Shown here: positions 14,199 to 25,900 of the stretch, piece by piece | Layout of the letters: the number at the start of each line of letters is the position of its first letter | Numbering within the stretch: the first letter of the stretch is position 1 | From: Datnioides undecimradiatus | Lineage: Eukaryota; Chordata; Actinopteri; Lobotiformes; Datnioididae | Assembly (NCBI GenBank): GCA_008933995.1 | Contig: WARS01000046.1 | Location: 10,120,526-10,184,525, forward strand | Reading direction: 5' to 3' | Length of the DNA: 64,000 nucleotides | Notes under the pieces: generated by a model | What the model saw: the letters and a program-made list of their open reading frames with translations, nothing else | Told to the model about the DNA's origin: nothing | Database searches by the model: none | Program-made: the position numbers and the translations under genes

Positions 14199-14567
14199 CC
14201 TTTACTACAGTAACTGGCAGCGAGAAAAATGCGGAAATCACATGAGTTTCCCAATGACAAGAAGAGCAGAGTATAGTGATCAGCATTTACTAAAGAGCCA
14301 CTTGTTAGTATCAGGGTCAAAGCTGTTTTCATGTGAACTTTATGACGCTGCTGACTCCAAAACCCAGCTGGTACACAAGTCATTAAATTACAATCAAAGT
14401 CGACGGGAAGACTTCTCTCGCTTACCGGAGAGTAAATTACAGTACTAATCTTTGTTCCTGGAGATTAAATCATAAGCATCATATAATACAAATCATCACA
14501 CTGCTGTCTTTGTATTATGATTCCTTCCTAAATGTTCATCTCAGCTGTGTGAAAGTTTGAGCTTTAC

Positions 14568-14640
14568 CTTTCTTGTTGACGTGCTGCAGCGGTGTATTTC
14601 CTGACTCTCCGCCCCTCCCCTCCTGTCACATGACGTCTGG
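14568..14640 (-). promoter_or_regulatory. stx7l noncoding first exon and core promoter
   Basis: A strong donor (AAG then GTAAAGC) at 14567-14566 on the minus strand would join to the acceptor at 13131-13132, making a noncoding first exon. Just upstream are a GC-rich block (CCGCCCCTCCCC, 14609-14620), a palindromic GTCACATGAC (14625-14634) that differs by one base from the CLEAR-type E-box GTCACGTGAC, and an overlapping CRE-like TGACGTCT (14631-14638). The transcription start itself is not determined; the right limit given is approximate. Confidence 0.5.
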
Positions 14641-16592
14641 AGCAGCGAGGTTAAAATCACTGGGAGGGAATAAGCCTACTGTACGTGAAAGGAAGGGTTG
14701 CGTGAACTCCCTCACTTTATACTGCGAAGAAACAACATGATAACGGAAAACAAATAGTATGACAACAAAAAATAAAGACTCATGTCCAGTCCTGCGTATT
14801 GATTGGATTACAATCAATAGAAACTGTGTATAGTATGGAGCTCAGCAGCAGTTAGTTTCAACAATAATCTTTGGTCAAAACATGAGTTTTGTGAGGTGTT
14901 GCAGTACTTTTTGCCTCGCTTTTATCTAAAAATCCCAGAAGAAAACAATGGGATTTAAATTAAAAAACATGGATCTAAATGTATATATGGACAAAAACAG
15001 TGAGTTTAACTATCTATGATGGCTTATACTTTATAATTGTTTGCAGATGTTATTACTAGTTAATAAATATTTCACCCCAAAATCTGAGCTTTGTGTGTAA
15101 AAATATGAAAAAAAAGTATGCACACTCATAGATAAAAACACAGTACACTGGTAAATAAAGTGTCACTGCAGCATACACAGAATAACCAAACAATTTGCTG
15201 GGATCACACTGCAAAACAAGGACAATTACTTTCATTTGTCCTTACAGTCATGCTTTTTAAATAGCTGAAGTGGTGCTTCAACTTTAGTCAAGGATCTGAA
15301 TACTCCTTCCACTACGACTTTGATGTGGATCCGTCAAACACCACTGTGTCTTCTTAAGGAGAGAACATATATCTCTGTAACATAGATCAAAACATCAGTA
15401 AATATCTACAATGTCTCAGCTGCAGTTTATGTCTTCTGTGTTTTTCTGGACATTGCCAGTAAAAGTCAATATATTGAGGTAAAGTTAATAACACCATTGG
15501 ACCAGATGCAAGGCCACACAGATCAACGGGGAGGGCTGATGAACCAATTGACCTTTTGTTTTGTAACTAGAACACACAATGATGAAATTCACATGGAACA
15601 TGTGTGTATGCAAGGTAGCTGTCCTTAACCTGTCTTGAGTTTTTAGGTACAAAATGAGAGGGCAGGTCCAATGTTATCTCTATCTGTTGAACTGTGGGGG
15701 CCTAAATATCTGCACATCTCTGTCACTGAATGTTAGCAAAAAGTACATTGTGGTCTCTCTTGTCTGCAGATATGGATTCACCACTATTGACCGATAGGAC
15801 ACAGCCCTTGTCTTCCAATCAGTCTGCAAAACACAGTTTTTGAAGTTTTAGAGAGGTTCAAATGAGTGATCACATTTCACACAAAGATTTGATCACGTTT
15901 GCACAATACCCACTTCTTTTAATTGTATCTTTTAGTTTTCATAACGTCATATTTCAATAGCTTTAACACTCGTGATGAACATTGTTTTTTTTCCCTAATG
16001 TCTAATTCTATCAAACGTACTGGCAATTTCTTTGAACGGTACAGGGACAAACCACAGAAAAAGAAAAACCATCAGCTACTTGTTTGATAGTTATGCTAAT
16101 CCCTCACACAAGGAAAACTGCTTTTGATCTTTGGATGTCAGATGGAATAAAAAGAAAATAAACCAAATGTCTATATGTAATAAGTATGCCAAGATCACCA
16201 GACAATATGTCTTCAAAAGGTTTTAACTGGATGCCACTTCCTTCAAATGACCGTTTGCTTTCTCTTCCAAGTATTCCCTAAGTCACATTTTAAAGGTGTG
16301 CACAGATTCCTCTTCCCAATTCTGATAGTCTTTTTCACTGACACTATATGTACATAATATAACTGCATTGATCCAATTAAAAAAAGAGCATTTAGTATTA
16401 CTTAGCTGATTGGTTCAATTGAGTTATCTTTGTTTCTCAGTGTTTGGGGGTCTTGTTCTAATGTAGAGCTCATGCTCTATGTGGACACATTATCTTATCT
16501 GTCTGTGTCACATGGACTCACGTGAGCGCGTGTCTTTGTGTCTATGTGTGTTTGCTGACTCCATCCCTCTCTGCAGTCCCTGGTCCCCAGTC
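14641..16592. other. Divergent spacer between stx7l and leg1
   Basis: Roughly 1.9 kb of AT-rich DNA without a supported exon. At 15275-15335 there is a short piece resembling the 3' tail of repeat family 2 (AAGGATCTGAATACTCCTTC). Immediately before the leg1 start codon, CTCTCTGCAG at 16571-16576 looks like an acceptor, so leg1 may have an upstream noncoding exon somewhere in this spacer. Confidence 0.5.
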
Positions 16593-18391
16593 ATGCTGCG
16601 TTCGATGGTCCTCAGCCTCCTGCTGGTGTGTGCAGTGTCTCTGAGCAGCTCTGCTGTCATTCTAGAAAATGGCTTGCCCATCCTGTGGGCGCACACAGCC
16701 GGCCAAGTGACGGACCTGCCGGTACAGAACGGAATCCTGACCCCTGACCCCTGGCACTTCCTTCACCGCATGAGTCTTTACCGGCTGATGATAGCTGCTA
16801 CAGACCCATGTGTGGGGGCTGCCACTGCAGCTTGGATGGATGTTGACTTCAGGTAAGATGACAATTATTTCTTTTATTATCAGTGACAATATGCAAACAA
16901 CATGAAAAAATCAAACCCTCACTGATGACTTTTGAATAATGAATAAATAAACAATTTTTACTACTCATCCCTCATCAAGGGAACACAATATTATCAGCTG
17001 CTTTGTACGCTTTGTACAATGTGTTGATTCTGTAGGGCGTCTCGCTCACCCAACCGGTGCTACAACCTGCGGCATGCAAACTGGAGAGACTATGTGTATT
17101 TCTACTCAGAGCTGGTGGGCCTGTAAGTCTGGCAAATAAACACAGACATGCACAGGCATGCACGCACACTCATACACAAATACACAAATAGAAGGAGAGT
17201 ATTAAAAACTACAATATTATCAAGATCACTCTTTTCTCACCAAGGTGTGAATTACTTTGCCTCAGCACTGCCCTTCCTGTCGGCAGCACAGCAGGGCTTC
17301 ATGGGAGCAGGAGTTCAGGAACTTGTAGTGAAACATCTTAACGAGTTCTCAAAGAGTCAGCCATGCTATTAGTTCTGTGAGCCTGTATTTATATAAGTAA
17401 AGCAGTGTTTTGAGTGTATTTATTCGCACAAATACATGGAACCAGATTTGGGTCAGACTAAACCTGCTAAATATCAAACAAAAATAAGAATTTGAGAGGG
17501 AATGAGAGTAGAAAAGTTACCTCAAAGGTCAAATGTATAACTTGGAAACTGTTGGTCCTCAGTGCCAGCTTTGTGGGGCCAGCTCTCTCAATTACACTCC
17601 TTGACTTTTGTTTGCATTTCTGACACAAACCTTTGCTGGGCTGTTTTTTTTCATGTGTGCATCCGCGCTGATGGAAGTGGTCTCCGCACACAAAAAAAGT
17701 GCCCACACAACAGGTTTTGTGTCAGTACAGCAAACAAACAGTCAGGCAGGAGAACCAGCAGCATATGAAGTCACAAAGCCACCAGTGAAGGCGAAGTTCT
17801 GATTAGAAGCAGAGGGAAGAAACAGTAATTACACACTTTGTTTGCTTGTCTTGATTAAATATTAAATCTTGACCTGATGGTGATGCTAGATCAAACAAAT
17901 TTCTACCTCATGATGGCATTACAGGAAAACTCAGTAGGATTCGCTCTGCTAGCATGGCTAAAATAAACAAAAAATTCACTGAAATAAACAAGAAAAGTTA
18001 CAAATCAACAAATATTTGCTGTTATTTTTATGTCTTCACTTAAATGCAAACACTACTAATAGTGATGGTGATAATGACTGACGTTATTAGGTCCAGATGC
18101 AGGTGCCTGAAGGTGTCGCGGATTTTTGCACCACATATGCCGACTGTACTGCTCGCTTCCCCGATGCCATGACTAAGTGGGATGCCTTTTTCCAGGTACA
18201 TGCAGAAAACACACAATGCATAGAGATACACATTACACATTTCTTTAATTATAATACAGCAATGAACTTATGACTACAGTTTCATATATTAACTCTTTTG
18301 AATACACACACACTTAAAATAAAATACAAAAAAACATGATCAACGTCATTTCACTTGTTATAAACTGATGGGGAACCTGCTGATGTTCTTT

Positions 18392-18436
<45 letters not shown>

Positions 18437-19669
18437 GAAAGGGTCTTAAGTCTGTCACTGACTCTCCTCTGCCTGATAATGAGAAGAAAGACTCTCTCCT
18501 CGGTCTCTACTGGGAGGCCCAGATGGCCTCAACTTATGCCTCTGCTGTATGCAGCCCCAGGTAATCTATCTGTCTGTCCGTTCATCCATCCATCCCTTCC
18601 TACATACATACACACCTGCTTATCATTGTCGCTTAGCATTATCACTGCCAGGCGCAGTTAGTCGGTCCTCTGTTGTAATTTTATGATCTGTAAATAATGG
18701 AGCAATGCATTGTGGGTTTGGTAGCTAGATAATACTGCTAGAAAATAACGCACATGTCATGGCATTGATACTACAATCTTTTGATTCACTGTGGAATTCA
18801 TAAGAAATAGAGTTACACACTCAAAAAATGGTTACTCGTATAAAATGCCCGACGGTGAATATTGCAGTTGCACTTATTGTCTCACTTATGGAGCGATTTA
18901 AGACTGTTTACAACTGTTCCCCCCTATTTTAGTGTGTATGCTAAAGTAAGCTAACCAGCTACTGTGCTGGCTGTAGACCCCCATTTGACCAATAGATATT
19001 ACTCATTCTTGTATCATTCTTCTCATTACATGTCGACATTTTGTATTTCCCACAGTGCTGAATTGTTGCTTTAACCTTTCTAAACTCTCTCCTCTCTCAG
19101 GCAGAGCTACTGCTCCTCTACAGAAGTGTCATTTGCAAACAGCTGGTTGAACTCAGCAGAGTACGTTTCAGCAGCACATTTCCACTCCAGTTTGGAAAAA
19201 TCCGCAATGTTCATAACCCCTCTGCCTGGGCAAGCTTTGCTGGTGCGTACTCAAGGCTCCAACAATCTGTCCATTCATTTTTTTTAAACATATTGACAAA
19301 CTGATTTTTTTTATCAACTCTTAATTCTGTCTGTCATATCTGTAAGCGTAGGTGGGTGACAGTGCACCAAACATTGCTGATCTGAGCCAGGAGGAGAACC
19401 ACACACTGTATATCTTCTCCTGGATGAATAACATCAACACTCTTCTGGGTAGGGAAGACACACGCACACACACACACAAACACACATATATATTATCATG
19501 TATCTTGTTTTATTTTTTGGAATCAGTCTTCTGATCGTTTCCTCTACTAGGTGGGACGTTGGTGCGCCTGTGGAGAAGTGCCATGTGCTCTGTTGTTCAG
19601 GGGTCAGTGGGTTTTATCTCAGGAGAACTACAGTCATATTGTGTATTGGCAGTAGAGGAGTGGAGCTAA
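16593..19669 (+). CDS. leg1: LEG1 / C6orf58 family secreted protein, frameshifted in exon 1
   Basis: LEG1 proteins are secreted; the zebrafish one is liver enriched, and the platypus relative is a milk protein reported as antibacterial. Exons: 16593-16852, 17036-17122, 17245 to about 17324, 18091-18195, 18442-18560, 19101-19242, 19352-19448, 19551-19669. A hydrophobic signal peptide (about residues 1-20) and DPWHFLHRM are in the ATG frame. The family hallmark VWGLPLQ, and the following RLAHPTG, CISTQSWWA, NYFASALPFL and FPDAMTKWDAFF, need the other frame from about 16807. The switch falls between 16795 and 16810, where about a dozen residues present in the human protein are also missing. All other exons join in phase. 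The exon 3 donor is unclear (17313, 17325 or 17328). The last residues and the stop come from a repeat. It is either a recently damaged gene, an allele, or an assembly error. Confidence 0.82.
18397..18435 (+). repeat. (TG)n tract abutting leg1 exon 5
   Basis: The tract ends six bases before the exon 5 acceptor AG at 18440-18441 and takes the place of a normal pyrimidine tract. Confidence 0.9.
18930..19030 (+). mobile_element. Fragment of repeat family 1 in a leg1 intron
   Basis: It contains ATGCTAAAGTAAGCTAACCAG and a following CTGGCTGTAG block, matching the right part of family 1, then decays. Confidence 0.4.
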
Positions 19670-19990
19670 ATTTACTTAAGTACTTTGCATAAGTACATTT
19701 CTACGGACTTTGCTTCACATGAGTATCTTTTATACTCCTACTCTACTACATTTGATGGGGGAAATTAACTTTTCAGCTCCCAATACAAATGCATGGTATT
19801 CATTAATCTACGTAACAGTATATAAAGTAGTTTATTAGCCTCCCTTTGACCAATTATTACTTTAAACCTTCCTCTATGTATCAGGATAACAGTCAAATTA
19901 TATAATCTATATCATAATATTCGGACAGGGTCCATATTGCATAACACATAATTGTTTTACTTTTGATAAAAAAAAACAAAATACATTTTA
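19649..19990 (+). mobile_element. Repeat family 2 copy overlapping the leg1 last exon
   Basis: It starts with CAGTAGAGGAGTGGAGC and continues with the recurrent TTTACTTAAGTACTTT, ACTCCTACTCTACTACATTT, ACAGTATATAAAGTAGTT and TCCATATTGCATAACA blocks typical of a dispersed perch-like fish repeat. Related copies lie in the pigh intron and at 63.75-63.95 kb, all in the same orientation. Its first bases supply the stop codon of the leg1 model. Confidence 0.6.
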
Positions 19991-20516
19991 CAGATAAAAC
20001 TTCTGTATTTAGTACAAAGAGTATGGTTAAGCAGCATATTGATTTATGCTAAATTATGTACAATATGTCATCCAGAGCTCTGGTCTAGTCCAATAGTGCT
20101 CCCTAGTGGTAATTTCATGCAAGTACTGACCTATCATGCGATGTCAAAGGTCAAAACACGCACCAATAATGTGGTGCTGTGAGTATTTGAAAGGTTAAAC
20201 TCTGCTGTGATCACTGAAGGAAGCATCAATACACAGAGATGCTGTCAGAGAGGCAGCCATATCTTAAGGGAAGGTTATGGCATGAATTTAATTATAAGGA
20301 TTATAATGGATTCATATCTGAGGCAGCCATCTAAGCCAGAGCCATTTTTACACTCAGAGCACATTTTCAATTTGTGTATATATAGAATTAAGGATTTCTG
20401 GTAATGGATTATTGGAAACAGAGACACAGAGATGCTATTATATATATTTTACAGGCAAAATGTGAAACATGTAGGTGGGAAAGCTGACACAGGAAACAAG
20501 ATTTATGGAAAAAGTC

Positions 20517-20522
20517 TTTATT
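20517..20522 (-). terminator. Candidate dpf3 poly(A) signal
   Basis: AATAAA on the minus strand, in the context GAAATAAAGAC, the clearest poly(A) hexamer downstream of the DPF3b stop codon. Cleavage would fall near 20.50 kb, leaving about 0.8 kb to the convergent leg1 stop. Confidence 0.5.
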
Positions 20523-21210
20523 TCAACACAAAACATAACATTTACCTCAACAAAATACAACACACCTTTTGAATCACGGTAAGTGATGGCATCAAATAAG
20601 AATGACATTGAAGACATTTTAAAAAGGAAGACACAAAGGGTCGTCATACCCGCCACGGAAAAGCACAATAAAACCCTCTGCATATTATTAACATCATGTA
20701 CTGTATCTATGCTAAGTCGTGATTGTCTGTGTAAAGTCAATATCAAATATAAACTTGCAATGAAAAAACACAAACGTAGATCGTGATGTCCTGTCAAGGC
20801 TCGCACAGTGTGTACTTTATGGGATTTTTTCTTTTTTTTTTTTAGTACTGAGCTTATCTTCATGTTTCTTCTTATTTGTGATCAACCTTGTTTTTAGAGA
20901 GCAGTATGGGTGCCATTAATTTTTGCTCACCACATATATAAATGAATCCGATGGGGTTTTGAATATTTTACTATTGAATTTTAAGTGAAACCCATTTAAC
21001 ATCCTCACGTGGTAATACAAATGCAGAGTGTCCAGAAACTATAGTGGATATAAATTCATTACAATAAAACAAACTTAAATGCATAAACTGTGCCAACTTC
21101 AAGATAAGAGTCACCAGTAAACACTGCATGTATGTGATTCCTCACACTGTCTAGTATATGGTCATGAAATAAACTTTTATAACAGACGCACTGCGCTGGT
21201 TAATTTACAG

Positions 21211-21420
21211 CAGTGCTTCTCAAACTGTAGGGTGGGCGGGGCCCTCTGGAGGGGTACAGAGGTACTGTCGGGTGGCAAATGGTTAAAATATAGAACAAAA
21301 CCACACAGAGTGAAGACACACATCACAGCAGATTATTTTGAAATGGTCAAGACAGGTGTGACTACCAACACTTCACTTATTCCCTCCCGAAACAGCAACT
21401 GTGCAATCACAGTTTAGCAG
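21211..21420 (+). mobile_element. Possible hAT-type fragment
   Basis: Begins with CAGTGCTTCTCAAACT, which resembles hAT (Charlie-like) terminal repeats. No matching right end or target-site duplication was identified, so the end given is arbitrary. Confidence 0.3.
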
Positions 21421-22761
21421 CTGTTACCAAGCAAGACTGACCCGTCTAGTTTTGAAATTGGTCCTAAAGCTGCAATTTGCATTAGTGAGGGTGAAATTAG
21501 ACAGAGATGTTGCTTTTTTTTTTTAACCACTGTAAAATTAAATACACAGTAGTTAAATGTTAAGGAAACAACGTGTTGGTCTCAAACAATATCTGGCAAT
21601 AAATGAAAGAAACTGGGCTTCATTTATGCAGCATGAAATTAAGTGAAAACACTAAGCAATCACTGCATTTACATTAGAAGTTAAAGTGAGGTTTTAAGAC
21701 AAGGTTGGCAAAACTGTTAGCAGAGTAAAAAGTAAAACTGTCTGCTGTGAAAAAGGCTTTTGAATCAGATCGTTTCAGATGGGAACAACAGATACTGGCA
21801 AGGCTGTTAGCGAAACAACATGTAGTACCTACAACATAAACAGATTTCGATGGGTGAGAAGGATTAACAGGGGAGGGTGATCAACCTGTCAGTCAGGTGC
21901 ACAGCATACAGAATCTTGATCATAGTTGTCTATAGTTGTATCCTGTCTTTTTGCCTGTATAGATACTGAAAGTTTAAAGTTTAACTCATATGTTTCAGTT
22001 GAAGGAACCACTGATTTACAGTAACAATGACTTCCTTGACAGTAACATTGGACCATTATCAACAATAAATAAATAATTACTTCAGTTAATGTAAAGAAAT
22101 GTTATAATTTGTGAAAAATGTCAACTTGAGCACCATGGTATTGTAGTCGCTACAAGCATACAAAAAAGTGTCACCGCGCTTCAACAGGAATGATAGCTGA
22201 GGCTGTTTTATCGCCCAGTTTCCTCTTAACACTGGAAATAATTTTCCCCAAGCTTGACAAAACATATGAAAGATGGCATAACTAACACTGAGTCTGTCCA
22301 GATATAAAATAGGAATGTCACTGTAAAGTTTAAACACAGGAGAGGAGTCGAGCTGGAAAGTGAAATTTAAACAAACATTAGTCAAACCCACTCAGGTTCC
22401 CCCACTGCAGAGCAGCAAGAGAAGCAAGTGAAACAGCTTCAGCAAAAACTTTGGGACGACTGTCTTCCAAATCAAATACACCTTAAAAGAGGGGAAAACA
22501 TCCAACAGTTTCAGAAGCTTGGTTTAAAACGAGCATGTATGCATGTATTTCACGTAAACAGCATTGGCCGTTATCCTGCTTTGGCTTCTTGCCGTCTGCT
22601 GAGTAGTGAGGTAGAGAAGTGACTGAATGGCAGGCCCGCTGTTAGATGACTCGTGGTGGAGATTGCATGCTTGATGGTGTTTGCGTCTGAAGTGTTGCTC
22701 GGCTGTATCAGAGGATCTCTGCGCCTCATAAAGGATGCCCTTAGCCTGCTAATGCACTGCA

Positions 22762-22770
22762 GTGTGTGTG

Positions 22771-22816
<46 letters not shown>

Positions 22817-22904
22817 CAATCTGAGAGAAAGTTTTTGCTAACGTGTGGATATGTCAATCAGTTTATGTATAGGTACAAATATATATATATATATATATAT
22901 ATAT
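22762..22904. repeat. (TG)n and (AT)n microsatellite pair in dpf3 3' UTR
   Basis: A TG tract (22762-22815) and an AT tract (22878-22904) are separated by about 60 bases, just downstream of the DPF3b stop codon. In the transcript they read CA repeats and UA repeats. Confidence 0.9.
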
Positions 22905-22941
22905 TGAGTGTTTGCGTCTGTTGTGAAGAGTGTCCAGAGAG

Positions 22942-25900
22942 TTATGCTTCTCCGTAGGCCGAGGCCTTGTCTTTTAACAGGTCCAGACACAAGTGACAGC
23001 TCCAGCTCCCTGTGGAGAGAGAGGGAGAGAGACCAGAGTCTGAAATCTCCGTCCTCCTTGTTCTTCTCCATATATAGCCTTTGCTTGTAGCAAATATATA
23101 CAGCCATGACATATATAGAATCAACCCGCTGATGTATAATAAAACCCGCTGATGTACCTTCTGGAGGCTGGGTCATTGGAGGCTTCAGGCAGTACATGTG
23201 GTATCCTCTGTCGCAGTCATCGCAGAACAGGAGCTGGTCCTACATCAGCAGCACACAACATCTTAAATATATAAAATCTATGAAATATGTATGAGGGGCA
23301 GAAAAATAAATATCAATTCTGCCTGGATAAGGATAGAAATGTTGAAGTAAGTAAATCAGAATTACATATACTGCTATGAATAGGGCTCATATTACATTGA
23401 ATGCCAGCCAGCAGTATTTATCAGTTATAAAAGAAGTCTGGCAAGTAGCACTGTGCATCCTGGGAATGCTAATGGAGCTTCAAAGAGCTTTATTTGTATG
23501 AAATAGTTAATTATATATAAACCTATTTAGCCATTTGACCCCATGAATATATGAATATGTACATGTTTTATCCAAAAGTGCAAAAATGTGTTTTTTTGCT
23601 TTTCACTGAACCAATCCGGGGTTGATTTATCCAGTATAACATCTGCTTGCCATGCATGGTGAGTTCAGTTGAGTGCAATGTATTGCCTATGACAGGCTGA
23701 ATGCTGATGGTGGAAATGCACAATACTGCGCAATATAAAGCAGAGAAGACAAATTTGGTGCACTCCAATGCAAATTCAAATTAAGATCAAGTAATGACAT
23801 CTGCCACAACACACACAACACTCCACAGAGGATCAGAAAAGACACCCCTCTCCTCTGGTATACATACATCGTTCTCAGAGGTGCCACAGATGCTGCAGGA
23901 CTTGCACTCTATGCACTGCCACTGGTACGTCCTCACCGCCTGCATCATGTTGTCCGTGAACTGCAGACATGTGGGGTGACCTGCGGACGGGGGGTGGGGA
24001 GGGACGACAAAAGGTGAAAGGGGAAGTGAGGAGTGATGGAGTGAATCGCCAGAGGAGTTTACAAAGCAAAGTCAGTGCGGTTTTCTTATGTAACAGTTTA
24101 GAGACGCGTGGCAGATGCTCTAGGCGGTGCCTGACAGCAGACAGAGACTGACACACATCTAAATATATTTGCATAATTCATCAAAGGCTTTTCTAGATTT
24201 ACATTTACATCTGAAGCTCAGTCCAGGGGCAACAGTGATGCTCTATGTAAATGAAAATTAATAAATAATAATAATAATAATTAATTAACCGATCATTTCT
24301 TTGTGCTGTAGATTTAAAATGGTAATCTGGTGAAACAACATTTAAATTGAATAAAATGTTATGTCCTGGTTTAGATAAAGAAGACATCCATTTAGACAAC
24401 ATGTTTTCTCCCTTCAAAAGAAGTTTTTCTATGCCTCTATAAGAGCCAGCCGTGAGCATTAACAGTGTCTGTGATTCACTAACTGCACCCTGTAATGCCG
24501 ACACTCCATCTGGCTGAATGAAATGTAGCATCCAAAGTAATCCAGCCCACAAAAGAAGAAGAAGAAGTGATTATATGTCTGAAAAACAAAGCACGAGCAA
24601 CGATGTGTGTACAGGAAATCACAGCCAGGCAGTATTTTATCATCTTTCCATAAATCTACAGCTGTCCCTCTCGTAGCCTCCCTGCAGCTTCACAGTGCTG
24701 TCGGAATCTCATGCACACTGTGATCTGCATTGCATTGGTATCAATGGGGTATCAATGAGCCATGAATGAGCCATAATCAAGGATGACGTGATTTATATCT
24801 GGACCGGGAAAGCAGCCAGAAACACTGAAAACATCCCCCTATCAGCCTGTGAGTGGTGAACAAAAGAAACGTGACTTGAGTAAAAGCTGAAGCAGAAAAC
24901 GTTTACTGTGGAATTACAGTCAGGGGTGAAATTAGCTGTGGCAGCTGTGGCAGGCATGAGGGGGAAAAAGTACTCTGCGTCTACTGATAAAAGAAATCAT
25001 CTAGTCTGCAAAGACAGAGAGGAGCAATGGAGTGCCGATTGGCTCTTACCTCTCGGCTACCTGTCCTCTTTAGCCAATGGAGTGACTCAAGAGTCCACGT
25101 TCATCCCTCCCCTGCCACATTAGCGGCCACTCATGTAAATGATTCCTTTTATCTAGTCCATGCGTCTGCTCTTAACATTTTTAGTCCAGCACTCATGAAG
25201 ATGTGGCCATGAAGTTTAAGTCTATGATCTTGATTGTCTCACGCATACTATAGTGTCAGGAAATTATTGTTTGTTTATGAAAAATGTCTTGTGTCTTGTT
25301 GTAGTGATAGTAAAATCCATGTGAGCATGGTAAAAAAAAATACCATTGTATCCATGAGAGACAATGTTCCCAAACAAGAGATGCTGTTAAACGTCTCTAA
25401 AGAGTTCAAAATAAATCTGGAGGTTTTTCTGTTAGAAGTGTCTTCAGGAGGAGGCCCTCTAGTCCAGTCTGCACCTTCACAGTCATTCAGCGTTCCCTCA
25501 GTGACAACATTCGCTCAGAGGATGATTTCTTCTCGCCAAGATGTCCCATCATCAGCTGTCAGCCACGCCGTCCTCATCTTCCGAAAGCAAAATGTCTTCA
25601 ACCTCTGCATCTTCAAAGCCATGAAATGTTGAGGCCTCGCTGTCGGACGCGCTGCCGAACAATTCTTCTAGAGCGCTCAGCTTCCTCCCATCCTCCTTCA
25701 CTCCTCCTCTTCCAGCTACCATGAAAACATCAGTGTCAGAGCAACACAGACAAGGCCACACACTCTCTCGCAGCTGTTTCTAACAAACTCTACCGTGGCA
25801 AGAAAACATTTCACTTGCTGAAATGAATACTCTGCTCTCTTACTGCACAAGACGGCTCAGCTGATTCCAGAAATGTTTTGCCTGTGATATCCAGGAGAGG

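Larger units (their letters stand above)
20500..22941 (-). other. Probable dpf3 3' UTR
   Basis: The sequence from the DPF3b stop codon down to a good poly(A) signal contains no exon of another gene. It includes a CA tract in the sense of the transcript (22762-22815), an AT tract (22878-22904) and a possible hAT-type fragment near 21.2 kb. Its length, about 2.4 kb, is inferred from the poly(A) signal only. Confidence 0.5.

Noticed and set aside
16593..17169. Continuous reading of leg1 exons 1 and 2 in the ATG frame (through CYNLRHANWRDYVYFYSEL)
   Set aside because: It looks open, but the other frame gives the LEG1 family blocks WGLPLQ and CISTQSWWA and joins in phase to NYFASALPFL, while this one runs to a stop in exon 4.
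17245..17372. Treating leg1 exon 3 as the last exon, ending at the TAG near 17370
   Set aside because: Well-conserved LEG1 exons continue at 18.1-19.6 kb, so the open frame beyond about 17.33 kb is intronic read-through.
22762..22815. Long CA/TG tracts as possible CRISPR or satellite arrays
   Set aside because: They are plain dinucleotide microsatellites without spacers, and the genome is vertebrate.
22838..23197. 119-codon frame over the last dpf3 exons
   Set aside because: It covers the end of exon 23239-23158, then reads through the intron and crosses the last exon in the wrong phase.
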